From CAYUCJ01 sp049282265 (GTDB lineage Bacteria > Desulfobacterota > DSM-4660 > Desulfatiglandales > Desulfatiglandaceae), in the NCBI GenBank assembly GCA_049282265.1, contig JBAPTR010000120.1, forward strand, positions 1-14,841: 14,841 nucleotides of DNA. Reading direction: 5' to 3'. The notes beneath the pieces are model-generated. The model did not search any database and was not told the DNA's origin. It worked only from the letters and a program-made list of their open reading frames with translations. This document shows, in pieces, positions 1 to 7,247 of this stretch (position 1 is its first letter; the number at the start of each line of letters is the position of its first letter). A program made the translations under genes and the position numbers.

Positions 1-17
1 CGCAACCCGTTGATTTG

Positions 18-53
18 TAAGAAAACCGAAAATCACACTTTTCGGTTTTCTTA
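18..53. terminator. Perfect inverted repeat, probable bidirectional terminator
   Basis: A 15-bp perfect inverted repeat pairs 18-32 with 39-53 around a 6-nt loop. The arms are A/T-rich with a CCG core, and the right arm ends in a T-rich run. It lies upstream of livG, so it could end transcription of an upstream gene, of a convergent gene, or both. The shape is seen; the terminator role is inferred. An operator is the alternative. Confidence 0.55.
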
Positions 54-54
54 A

Positions 55-82
55 GTAAAAAGTCCATGGATGGACTTTTTAC
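55..82. terminator. Second perfect inverted repeat with T-run, probable terminator
   Basis: A 12-bp perfect inverted repeat pairs 55-66 with 71-82 around a 4-nt loop (TGGA). The stem is GTCCA/TGGAC followed directly by TTTTT on the + strand, and by symmetry the same holds on the - strand. It sits one base after the preceding hairpin, giving a tandem pair between the upstream region and the transporter operon. Confidence 0.6.
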
Positions 83-141
83 GATTCCATCAGATCTGAA
101 ACCACAAAACCGGTTGAAACATTTAGGACGGGTGGCGTTCC

Positions 142-867
142 ATGGGTGAAAATATTTTGGTTGCCAGCAATCTCAGGAAGCAATTTGGGAATCTGATCGT
201 AGTGGATGACCTGTCGTTCGAGGTAAGAGCTGGTGAGATTCTCGGGATGATGGGCCCCAATGGTGCGGGGAAAACCACAGTATTTAATCTCCTGACGGGA
301 AGGCTGAGGCCAGACGGTGGATCCATTCACTTTGAGGGCAAGGATATTACCCGGATATCCCCCTCCAAGAGGTGTCGGGTCGGCATAGGGCGAACCTACC
401 AGATTCCTCAGCCTTTTGAAAAAATGAGTGTGTTTGAAAATCTTTTGGTAGCCGCTGTCCACGGGGGAGGATTGAGTGAGCGCGCAGCCCGTGGAACAAT
501 CCATGAAGTAATGGAATTGACGGACCTTTCCTCTTTGACAGACCATCTCGCGGGTGGACTGTCCCTGCTCGACAGAAAACGGCTGGAATTGGGGAGGGCA
601 CTGGCAACCCAACCCGGCCTTATTCTGATTGATGAAGTGGCCGGTGGGCTGACGGATGCTGAAACGAGACAGGTCCTTGCCATTGTAAAGGAGATTCAGA
701 AGAAAGGGATCAGCATCATATGGATTGAACACATATTGATGATGATGTCCGAGGGAGTCGACCGCCTTCTGGTCATATCGGAGGGACGCTTTCTCAATTG
801 CGGAAAACCCAGCGAGGTGATGTGTTCTGAGGAAGTCCTTGAGTGTTATCTCGGATCGGAGGAGTGA
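142..867 (+). CDS. livG: Liv-type ABC transporter ATP-binding protein (LivG-like)
   Basis: This is one of two cytoplasmic ATPases that would power a branched-chain-amino-acid-type (HAAT) importer. The 241-residue protein has Walker A GPNGAGKT at residues 38-45, Q-loop Gln87, and Walker B LILID at 160-164 followed by Glu165. The signature region (LSLLDRKRLELGRAL, about 140-153) is the relaxed form common in LivG proteins, not canonical LSGGQ. The LivG-specific C-terminal part (IEHILMMM) is present. The start at 142 is preceded by a modest GGTGG. Its stop overlaps the livF start by one base (TGATG), so the two are translationally coupled. The family is certain; the substrate cannot be read from an ATPase. 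The downstream aromatic genes suggest an aromatic acid or phenol rather than amino acids. Confidence 0.93.
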   Translation: MGENILVASNLRKQFGNLIVVDDLSFEVRAGEILGMMGPNGAGKTTVFNLLTGRLRPDGGSIHFEGKDITRISPSKRCRVGIGRTYQIPQPFEKMSVFENLLVAAVHGGGLSERAARGTIHEVMELTDLSSLTDHLAGGLSLLDRKRLELGRALATQPGLILIDEVAGGLTDAETRQVLAIVKEIQKKGISIIWIEHILMMMSEGVDRLLVISEGRFLNCGKPSEVMCSEEVLECYLGSEE

Positions 868-1586
868 TGACGCTGGATAAATCAGCCCTGAAGATCAGCA
901 ACTTGGATGTCCATTATAAGGACTTTAAAGCCCTGTGGGATGTTTCCCTTAAGGTCACCAAGGGAAAGATCGTCTCCGTCATAGGAGCCAATGGAGCAGG
1001 TAAATCCACCCTTCTCAATACGATCTCCGGTCTGTTGACGCCTTCGAAGGGAACCATTGAGTTTTTCGGTGAACCTATCGGGGGCCTGCCTCCCCACGAA
1101 ACCGTCCACAAGGGAATTGCGCTTGTCCCCGAGGGAAGGAGAATATTCCCGCGACTTACCGTATTCGAAAATCTTGTCATGGGATCCTACACCCCCAGGA
1201 CACGGCCCAAACGGGATGAAACCATGAAGAAGATCTATGAGCTATTCCCGATTCTTAAAAGCCGTCATGCTCAGATGGCCAATTCCCTCAGCGGGGGTGA
1301 ACAACAGATGCTGGCCGTCGGTCGGGCCATGATGTCTGAGCCGACCCTCATGCTCTGTGACGAGATCTCCCTGGGATTGGCCCCTGTGATCATAAAAAGC
1401 ATCTACAAACGTCTGGCCCAGATCAACCGGGACGGCATCACGATTGTCTTGGTGGAGCAGGACTTGAAACGCAGTCTTAGTGCGGCTGATTATGCATATA
1501 TCATGCTGGAAGGAAAGACGGTCCTGGAGGGAGTACCGTCTGCGCTCACCGAGGAGCAGGTGAAGAAGGCATATTTCGGGATTTAG
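867..1586 (+). CDS. livF: Liv-type ABC transporter ATP-binding protein (LivF-like)
   Basis: This is the second ATPase of the importer, pairing with LivG as a heterodimer. The 239-residue protein has Walker A GANGAGKS at 40-47, the signature LSGGEQQ at 141-147, and Walker B ending in Asp165-Glu166 followed by ISLGLAP, which is typical of LivF. I chose the ATG at 867 because it overlaps the livG stop and follows GGAGGAG at 858-864; an upstream in-frame start at 843 would lie deep inside livG. The gap to livH is 49 nt. The role in the complex is secure from the family, and the substrate is unknown. It presumably serves both binding proteins encoded in this window, since no other permease or ATPase genes are present. 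Confidence 0.93.
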   Translation: MTLDKSALKISNLDVHYKDFKALWDVSLKVTKGKIVSVIGANGAGKSTLLNTISGLLTPSKGTIEFFGEPIGGLPPHETVHKGIALVPEGRRIFPRLTVFENLVMGSYTPRTRPKRDETMKKIYELFPILKSRHAQMANSLSGGEQQMLAVGRAMMSEPTLMLCDEISLGLAPVIIKSIYKRLAQINRDGITIVLVEQDLKRSLSAADYAYIMLEGKTVLEGVPSALTEEQVKKAYFGI

Positions 1587-1635
1587 AACTTGATTGACCG
1601 GTTTCCCCGGTTTACAATCGTCTGCGGGAGTTCCA

Positions 1636-2499
1636 ATGGAAATTTTGGTGCAGCAAATCTTGAATGGCATCTTGTTGGGCGGACTTTATGCAGTCATCGC
1701 AATAGGGATGTCTACCATGATCGGGATTGTCAAGCTCGTTAACCTCGCCCATGGTGATTTGATGATTCTGGGCAGTTATCTTAGCCTTGTTTTCATGTCA
1801 TGGCTGGGTATTAATCCATTATGGTCCGGCCTGGCGGTTGTTCCGGCCATGTTCTTTATCGGTTATTTTATCCAGGCCTTTCTTTTCAACAGAGTCTTGG
1901 GAAAAGAAATGGAGCCGCCCCTGCTGGTGGCATTTGGATTGTCGGTAATACTGCAGAATTCTCTGCTCCTGGTATTTACCCCGGATGCCAGGAGTCTCAT
2001 GACGCCTCTGGCTGTCATGACAATCCCATTGGGAAAGTCCTTGAACTTGCCGGTGCTTTACCTTGTGGATTTCCTTGTAGGGGTTGGCGTCATCCTGGCG
2101 CTCCATGTTTTTTTCAAACGATCATACATGGGACGGGCCATACGTGCAGCCTCGGATGACGATCAAGGTGCCCGGTTGATGGGGGTGAACACCAAGGGCA
2201 TCTATTCCTACGCCATGGCGATCTCCATGATGACCGCCGGCGTGGCCGGCATCCTGGTGGGAATGACTTTCACCTTCTACCCGCATACCGGCCCACAATA
2301 TCTCATCATCGGTTTTGGTGTCGTAATCATCGGCGGCCTGGGCAGCATGATAGGGACATTGGTCGGCGGGTTCATCCTGGCCGAGGCCCAACTGCTGGGC
2401 GCTCAATTCGTAGGGCCGGGCTATCAACTATTGATTGGGTACCTTGTATTGCTCATTGTACTGGCTGTGAGACCGCAGGGTATATTTGGAAAGGCATAG
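1636..2499 (+). CDS. livH: Liv-type ABC transporter permease (LivH-like)
   Basis: This inner-membrane permease forms half of the translocation pore. It is 287 residues long, the usual size for LivH, and strongly hydrophobic throughout. The family block VNLAHGDLMILGSYL lies near residues 34-50, and the C-terminal GGLGSMIGTLVGG block is also typical. I chose the ATG at 1636 because GGGAG at 1626-1630 precedes it at good spacing. A longer reading from TTG at 1594 would add 14 residues that are not LivH-like. The stop is 6 nt before livM. Family assignment is firm, and substrate range is inferred only from context. Confidence 0.93.
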   Translation: MEILVQQILNGILLGGLYAVIAIGMSTMIGIVKLVNLAHGDLMILGSYLSLVFMSWLGINPLWSGLAVVPAMFFIGYFIQAFLFNRVLGKEMEPPLLVAFGLSVILQNSLLLVFTPDARSLMTPLAVMTIPLGKSLNLPVLYLVDFLVGVGVILALHVFFKRSYMGRAIRAASDDDQGARLMGVNTKGIYSYAMAISMMTAGVAGILVGMTFTFYPHTGPQYLIIGFGVVIIGGLGSMIGTLVGGFILAEAQLLGAQFVGPGYQLLIGYLVLLIVLAVRPQGIFGKA

Positions 2500-2505
2500 G
2501 ATATC

Positions 2506-3450
2506 ATGAGAGAGCGGGTTTTCAGATATCGTTGGGTTGCAGTGGGAATCCTGATTCTTGGTCTCGCCACTGTTCCTATCTGGGGTTCAGAGTATTTCCT
2601 CCTCTTTTTCTTACTCTTTTGCCTTTATGCGGGCATGGCCCAGATGTGGAACCTGCTCATTGGTTACTCGGGCCTCCTGTCTCTCGGGCAGCAGGCATTC
2701 ATAGGCTTCAGCGGATACACGGTAGCCATGCTTACCACCTATTATGGGGTGTATGTCTGGCTGAGCGTTCTGATAGGGGGCTTTGCATCTGTGCTGCTTG
2801 CCATGTTCATGTCTCTTTTCATCTTTCGGATGAAGGGAATGCACTTTGCAATCGGCACCTGGATTTTTGCCGAAATACTTTTGCTGTGGTTCAGTAACTG
2901 GGCGTTTGTCAAGTACGGGACAGGGCTTTTCATCAAACCGGCCTCGCCGCCTTCCATGACAACCATCTATTATGCCGCATTAATTGCAGGACTGGGTGCC
3001 ACGGTGGTGGTCTATGTTATCCTGCGGTCACGAATAGGACTGGGACTCATGGCAATGCGCGATAATGAAGAAGTGTCTGAAACCATGGGGGTCAATGTCT
3101 TCTGGTCGAAATTCTTCTGTTTCCTGGTTTCCGCCTTTATGACCGGCATTACAGCCGGTATCTTGTATGTTTTCCAGGTCTTTATACAACCCTATACGGC
3201 ATTTGGGATTGACTGGACGATAATATTGACCGTAGCCGTTATTATTGGCGGGATAGGTACCATTGAAGGCCCGATCCTGGGGAGTTTTATTTACGTTCTG
3301 CTTTCCCAGTGGCTGGCTGGATACGCCCACCTGAGCCTCCTCTTCTTGGGATTGATAGCCATTATCATTATTCTGGTTGCCCCTAAAGGAATCGTGGGTT
3401 CTTTACAGGAGAAGACCGGTTTTCAGATCCTGTCGGCTCGCCGAACGTAG
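2506..3450 (+). CDS. livM: Liv-type ABC transporter permease (LivM-like)
   Basis: This is the second inner-membrane permease of the HAAT importer, 314 residues with many hydrophobic segments. The LivM block (LIGYSGLLSLGQQAFIGFSG, about residues 51-70) and the C-terminal GGIGTIEGPILGS block identify it. It starts 6 nt after livH with only a weak AGGA, consistent with translational coupling. The 53-nt gap to binding protein 1 holds a weak AGGTT/AACCT inverted repeat before a T-run, which might modulate expression but is too short to call. Family assignment is firm. Confidence 0.92.
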   Translation: MRERVFRYRWVAVGILILGLATVPIWGSEYFLLFFLLFCLYAGMAQMWNLLIGYSGLLSLGQQAFIGFSGYTVAMLTTYYGVYVWLSVLIGGFASVLLAMFMSLFIFRMKGMHFAIGTWIFAEILLLWFSNWAFVKYGTGLFIKPASPPSMTTIYYAALIAGLGATVVVYVILRSRIGLGLMAMRDNEEVSETMGVNVFWSKFFCFLVSAFMTGITAGILYVFQVFIQPYTAFGIDWTIILTVAVIIGGIGTIEGPILGSFIYVLLSQWLAGYAHLSLLFLGLIAIIIILVAPKGIVGSLQEKTGFQILSARRT

Positions 3451-3503
3451 AAAGCAGGTTATGATCACATTAAGCAAACCTTTTTCAGAAGGAGGGAACT
3501 GAA

Positions 3504-4805
3504 ATGGACAAGAAGATCAAAAAAGAAGGGAAGGGCCTCAGCATCAGCAGAAGGGAGTTCATGAAGAAAAGCTCGCTGGCTGTTGGAACAGCAATGGCCT
3601 CCAGCCTGGCGCTCCCGCAGTTTGTGAGGTCTGCAAGGGCTTCAAAACGTGATTATATTCTGATCGGACGGCCTGATTGCCTTACCGGCCCCCTCGCTTC
3701 CTTTGCAGTCCCTACTCCCTGGGTAGATAACAGGGCGTTGGCTGAAATCAATAAGGACGGCGGTATCTATATCAAAGAGCTGGGGAAGAAGGTCCCCGTC
3801 AAGGTCAAGATAACGGATACGGAGAGCAATCCGACCAAAGCCGGGGAAATGGCTTCAAGGCTCATTGTCAGAGACAAGGTGGACCTTATGGTCTTTTTCC
3901 ACACGCCGGATACGGTGAACCCGGTGTCGGCCATGTGTGAACGCTATAAGATGCCCGGCATTTCTCTCGATTCACCCCTGGAACCCTGGTTGGACGGCGG
4001 CCCGTATCACTGGGATTTTCACGCCTTCTGGTCGGTGAAAAAGGATATCGTGCCGGTTTACACCGGCATGTGGGAAGACATTAAGACAAACAAGACGGTG
4101 GGCATATTGATGGCCAATGATCCCGACGGCGTTTCATGGTCAGCTGTCTTTAAAAAGGTCCTCCCCGGCATGGGGTATAAGGCGGTTGACATGGGCAGGT
4201 TTCCCTATTTTAACAAGGATTTCAGCTCGTTCATCAACGGTTGGAAAAAGGAGAAGGTTGAGATCCTTTTGGCCAATACGATCCCGCCTGACTTTACAAC
4301 GGCCTGGAGGCAGTGTCGCCGTATGGGGTTTGCTCCAAAAGTCTGCACGGTCGGCAAGGCAATCCTGTTTCCATCGGCTGTAGAGGCCCTGGGAGGTGAT
4401 CTGGCCAATGGACTGACTTGTGAGGTCTGGTGGTCTCCTTATCACCCTTTCAAGTCCTCCCTTGCCGGATACAGCGCAAAGGACCTTTGCGACGCATGGA
4501 CAAAGTCCACAAGCAAGCAGTGGACGCAGCCGACCGGCTATATATATGCCGGCTATGAAATCGCGGCCGACGTCCTGAGAAGAGCGGGCAGCCTTGACAA
4601 GGAAACGATCCGCCGGGCCATCGCCGATACCGATCTGGACACCATGGTCGGACACATCAAGTACAACAAACAGAATTACAGCCGGACGCCGTTGGTGGGA
4701 GGGCAATGGGTCAAAGGGCACAAGTACCCCTGGGAGCTCAACATTGTCCATGACAAGGAACACCCCAATATCCCGATGACCGGCAAGATGTTCGCCATGA
4801 AATAG
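3504..4805 (+). CDS. Liv-type periplasmic binding protein 1, Tat signal
   Basis: This is a substrate-binding protein of the type I periplasmic-binding (Leu/Ile/Val, Peripla_BP_6-like) family, 433 residues, and would capture ligand for LivHMGF. The N-terminus has a twin-arginine motif (SRREFMKK, Arg16-Arg17), a hydrophobic stretch, and a likely A-R-A cleavage site at 44-46, so export folded through Tat is predicted. A strong AAGGAGGG at 3489-3496 sets the start. It is a clear paralogue of the protein at 12151-13455; shared blocks include HTPDTVNPVSA, GKAILFPSAV, WWSPYHPFKSSL and RTPLVGGQW. The many conserved Trp/Tyr residues fit an aromatic ligand, but that is only suggestive. A strong hairpin follows the stop, making this the last gene of the transporter operon. 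Confidence 0.9.
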   Translation: MDKKIKKEGKGLSISRREFMKKSSLAVGTAMASSLALPQFVRSARASKRDYILIGRPDCLTGPLASFAVPTPWVDNRALAEINKDGGIYIKELGKKVPVKVKITDTESNPTKAGEMASRLIVRDKVDLMVFFHTPDTVNPVSAMCERYKMPGISLDSPLEPWLDGGPYHWDFHAFWSVKKDIVPVYTGMWEDIKTNKTVGILMANDPDGVSWSAVFKKVLPGMGYKAVDMGRFPYFNKDFSSFINGWKKEKVEILLANTIPPDFTTAWRQCRRMGFAPKVCTVGKAILFPSAVEALGGDLANGLTCEVWWSPYHPFKSSLAGYSAKDLCDAWTKSTSKQWTQPTGYIYAGYEIAADVLRRAGSLDKETIRRAIADTDLDTMVGHIKYNKQNYSRTPLVGGQWVKGHKYPWELNIVHDKEHPNIPMTGKMFAMK

Positions 4806-4826
4806 GAAGATAAGCGGCATCCTTCA

Positions 4827-4858
4827 CCCTTTTTCCCTCACGGGAGGGAAAAAGGGTC
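4827..4858 (+). terminator. Strong hairpin terminator after the transporter operon
   Basis: A 14-bp perfect stem pairs 4827-4840 with 4845-4858 around a 4-nt loop (ACGG), followed by CTTT. It begins 21 nt after the stop of binding protein 1. Rho-independent termination of the transporter operon is the simplest reading, separating it from the catabolic operon. Confidence 0.75.
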
Positions 4859-5065
4859 TTTCGATGCGCGGGAAAACACATTCTCTTGTACATTTCAAGA
4901 ACAGGGAGTGTGTTCTGGATAAGGTAACAGGGAAGAGAGCCACCCTCGCAGGAGGGAAGACCCGCGGCTCCTGACCAGTTATTCAGGACGGAAATCCTGG
5001 ATTGAATAATCATCTGTTTTGTCAGAGGTGTGGCGTTATCTCTGAGATTCAAGGAGGCTAATAAT
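4859..5065 (+). promoter_or_regulatory. Leader of catabolic operon with palindrome
   Basis: This is a non-coding stretch between the transporter terminator and the cupin start. It contains an interrupted palindrome, TTATTCA (4979-4985) / TGAATAA (5003-5009), with inner arms CAGGA (4984-4988) and TCCTG (4995-4999). AATAAT at 5005-5010 overlaps the right arm and resembles a -10 box, with a poor -35 (TTCAGG, 4982-4987). GAACA-N7-TGTTC lies at about 4899-4915. AAGGAGG at 5051-5057 is the cupin ribosome site. A regulated promoter here is inferred; no sigma-54 type -24/-12 element was found. Confidence 0.4.
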
Positions 5066-5410
5066 ATGAAGAAAGTGCAATTAGAAGATGTGAAGGCCTA
5101 TGAGGCCCCTGGGCATTTCGGCATGACGGCCATGAGGCTTATCGGGAAGGAAGAGACGGGAGCCCAGAAGTTCTGGATGGGTCTATCCCATTTCCTGCCG
5201 GGGGGCGGGGCAGGCTGGGGATATGAGGATAATCCTCTGGAAAAGGTTTATTTTGTGCTTAAAGGTGAGGTTACGGTCAAAAGCAAGACGGAAGAGATTG
5301 TCCTTGGCAAGTGGGATTCCCTGTTTCTCGGACCCAACGAAGGACGAGAGATAATCAACAAGACCAACAAACCCGCCAGCATGCTGGTGGTGATAAACTA
5401 TCCTGACTGA
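5066..5410 (+). CDS. Small single-domain cupin lacking metal ligands
   Basis: This 114-residue single-domain beta-barrel protein of the cupin_2 type is the first gene of the catabolic operon. The fold is recognised from the glycine/hydrophobic pattern of motif 1 (about 48-67, ending VYFVLKG) and motif 2 (81-98). The usual metal-binding His, His, Glu and His positions appear to be Glu54, Asn56, Lys60 and Arg94, so canonical metal binding is unlikely. The ATG at 5066 follows AAGGAGG at 8-nt spacing. It lies 43 nt before the BKACE gene. Possible roles are binding or isomerising a ring or diketone intermediate, or sensing one. The pathway needs a ring-opening cyclohydrolase not otherwise identified here, but the lost ligands argue against a metal hydrolase. 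Its function is unknown. Confidence 0.8.
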   Translation: MKKVQLEDVKAYEAPGHFGMTAMRLIGKEETGAQKFWMGLSHFLPGGGAGWGYEDNPLEKVYFVLKGEVTVKSKTEEIVLGKWDSLFLGPNEGREIINKTNKPASMLVVINYPD

Positions 5411-5453
5411 TCCAGTTTCAGGAGATTAACAAAACGTCGAAAGGAAAACGAAA

Positions 5454-6374
5454 ATGGCAAAAGTAATTATCACTGCCGCCCTCACGGGGAATATCCACGT
5501 GCCTTCCATGTCTCCTTATCTGCCGATAACACCTGGGCAACTGATCGAGGAGGCCGTAAGGTGTGAGGATGCCGGGGCTGCCGTCGTTCATGTGCACGCC
5601 AGAAATCCCGAAGACGGCAGGCCGTCGACGGATGTGGAACTCTACAGGCAAATCCTGAGCAGTATCAAAGAACGAACGGACCTTGTCGTGAGTCCGACCA
5701 CCGGTGGTACCGCCACCATGACGCCGGAGCAGAGGATTGCCGTTGTAAGAGAGCTGAAACCCGAGATGGCTACGTTCAACGGCGGTTCCATGAATTTCGC
5801 CCTGTATCCGGTTGCAACGAAAATCAAGGAATTCAAGCATTCCTGGGAGAAAGAATTTCTTGAGTCCACTGAAGGGTTTATCTTTTCGAATACCTTCACC
5901 TCCCTCAAGGTATTTTGTGAAACCATGAACGAGGCCGCAACAAAACCGGAACTGGAGGTCTATGATGTGGGCCAAATCACGAACCTGGCCCAGATTGTTC
6001 GGGAAGGGTATCTGAAACAACCTATTTATCTGCAGTTTGTCCTGGGGATTCTGGGAGGAATCCCAGCATCCATCGACAATCTCCTCTTCTTGAGCAATAC
6101 GGCTGAAAAGCTCTTTGGGGAATTTGAATGCTCCGTCTGCGCAGCCGGAAGACACCAGTTCCCGATGGGTGTGGTGAATATGCTCCGGGGCGGGCACATG
6201 CGGGTCGGCCTTGAAGACAACCTTTATCTGAGCAAGGGAGTCCTTGCGAAGAGCAGTGCGGAACAGGTTGAAAAGGCTATCCGTATTGCAAAAGAACTGG
6301 GGCTGGAAATCGCCTCGCCTGATGATGCGAGAAAGATCCTTGGCCTCAAGGGACAGGACAAGGTCAATTTCTAA
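5454..6374 (+). CDS. BKACE-family beta-keto acid cleavage enzyme, likely triacetate-cleaving
   Basis: This is a member of the DUF849/BKACE family, Zn-dependent TIM-barrel enzymes that condense a beta-keto acid with acetyl-CoA to give acetoacetate and a new acyl-CoA. The 306-residue length is normal. His46 and His48 (HVHAR) match the family Zn ligands, and RVGLEDN places Glu254-Asp255 at the other conserved active-site pair. The N-terminal loop reads TGNIHVPSMSPYLP, unlike 3-keto-5-aminohexanoate (Kce) enzymes, which as I recall have Glu at position 14, so the substrate is not an aminated acid. With the downstream transhydroxylase, the natural substrate is triacetate (3,5-dioxohexanoate), giving acetoacetate plus acetoacetyl-CoA. 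A BKACE homologue has this role (triacetate acetoacetate-lyase) in clostridial phloroglucinol degradation. The family is firm; specificity is inferred. Confidence 0.88.
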   Translation: MAKVIITAALTGNIHVPSMSPYLPITPGQLIEEAVRCEDAGAAVVHVHARNPEDGRPSTDVELYRQILSSIKERTDLVVSPTTGGTATMTPEQRIAVVRELKPEMATFNGGSMNFALYPVATKIKEFKHSWEKEFLESTEGFIFSNTFTSLKVFCETMNEAATKPELEVYDVGQITNLAQIVREGYLKQPIYLQFVLGILGGIPASIDNLLFLSNTAEKLFGEFECSVCAAGRHQFPMGVVNMLRGGHMRVGLEDNLYLSKGVLAKSSAEQVEKAIRIAKELGLEIASPDDARKILGLKGQDKVNF

Positions 6375-6447
6375 CCGAAGGGCTCAAGGCACTAACAATA
6401 CTTCAATTTTGTTCGGTGTGTTGCAGGCCGACATGAGAGGAAAAAAA

Positions 6448-7239
6448 ATGGGAACTCTAAAGGGAAAAGAAGATATCAATTCGCTCTTTGATGTTACCGG
6501 AAAAGTGGCTTTGATTACCGGAGCTACCGGAGGTTTTGGCCATACCGCCGCCAAAGGCCTGGCAATGGCGGGTGTAAAGGTCATGGTCACAGGCCGGAGC
6601 GCTGAAAAACTGGCACCCCTTGTTGAGGAAATAGAAAAAGCCGGCGGTGTAGCCGCATATTCTGCCGGATCACCCATCAGCCACGATGACGTGAAACGGG
6701 TTGTCAAGGATACGGTAGAGAAATTTGGCGGCATAGACATCCTCATAACCGCTGCAGGTGTGAGCAAACCCAACCCAATTGTCGAGCAGCCTCTGGAGGA
6801 ATGGGAGATGGTCATGGATGCCAACGTCAAAGGCACCTGGCTTTACTGCAAAGAGGCGGGAAAAGTGATGATCGACCAGGGAAGGGGAGGAAAAGTGATC
6901 CTGCTTTCATCCACAAGAGGGATGCTGGGGATGGCCAACTATGGCGCCTACAGTCCCTCGAAAGGGGCCGTGTCTCTTTTGGCGAAATCACTGGGATGTG
7001 AATGGGGCCCCCATAAAATCAATGTTAACGCCATAGCCCCGACCGTGTTTCGTACGGCGCTCACGAAATGGATGTTTGAAGATGATGCATTTTATAAGAA
7101 TTTTCTGAAGCGGATCCCTATAGGAAGACTGGGCGAGCCGGAAGATTTCATTGGAACCGTCGTATTCCTTTCTTCAAAGGCGTCTGATTTCATGACCGGA
7201 TCAATCGTTTACGTGGATGGGGGTTATACTGCTGGATAG
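6448..7239 (+). CDS. SDR-family reductase, candidate phloroglucinol reductase
   Basis: This 263-residue classical short-chain dehydrogenase/reductase is cytoplasmic. It has the nucleotide motif TGATGGFG (24-31) and catalytic Ser155, Tyr168 and Lys172 (YSPSK). Arg50 in TGRS after the second beta strand usually indicates NADP(H). The start at 6448 follows AGAGG (6436-6440); an in-frame ATG at 6433 is possible but worse placed. It is sandwiched between BKACE and a dehydrogenase and lies upstream of the transhydroxylase. Known phloroglucinol reductases are NADPH-dependent SDRs related to tetrahydroxynaphthalene reductase, so reduction of phloroglucinol to dihydrophloroglucinol is the best guess. 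The alternative is oxidation of 3-hydroxy-5-oxohexanoate. The family is certain and the substrate is inferred from context. Confidence 0.85.
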   Translation: MGTLKGKEDINSLFDVTGKVALITGATGGFGHTAAKGLAMAGVKVMVTGRSAEKLAPLVEEIEKAGGVAAYSAGSPISHDDVKRVVKDTVEKFGGIDILITAAGVSKPNPIVEQPLEEWEMVMDANVKGTWLYCKEAGKVMIDQGRGGKVILLSSTRGMLGMANYGAYSPSKGAVSLLAKSLGCEWGPHKINVNAIAPTVFRTALTKWMFEDDAFYKNFLKRIPIGRLGEPEDFIGTVVFLSSKASDFMTGSIVYVDGGYTAG

Positions 7240-7247
7240 GAGTGAAT

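Noticed and set aside
79..732. Antisense reading of 217 codons opposite livG
   Set aside because: livG has intact Walker motifs; the antisense frame begins in livG and runs into the hairpin region with no family resemblance.
4140..4820. Antisense reading of 226 codons opposite binding protein 1
   Set aside because: Shadow of a secure + strand gene; it would also cross the start of the terminator region and shows no known motifs.
4859..5065. Sigma-54 promoter for the catabolic operon
   Set aside because: No GG-N10-GC element of the -24/-12 type was found; the TGGCG at about 5031 lacks the -12 part.
5418..6197. Long antisense reading of 259 codons opposite the BKACE gene
   Set aside because: The + strand encodes a complete, recognisable BKACE protein with active-site residues; the antisense product has no family features and no ribosome site.
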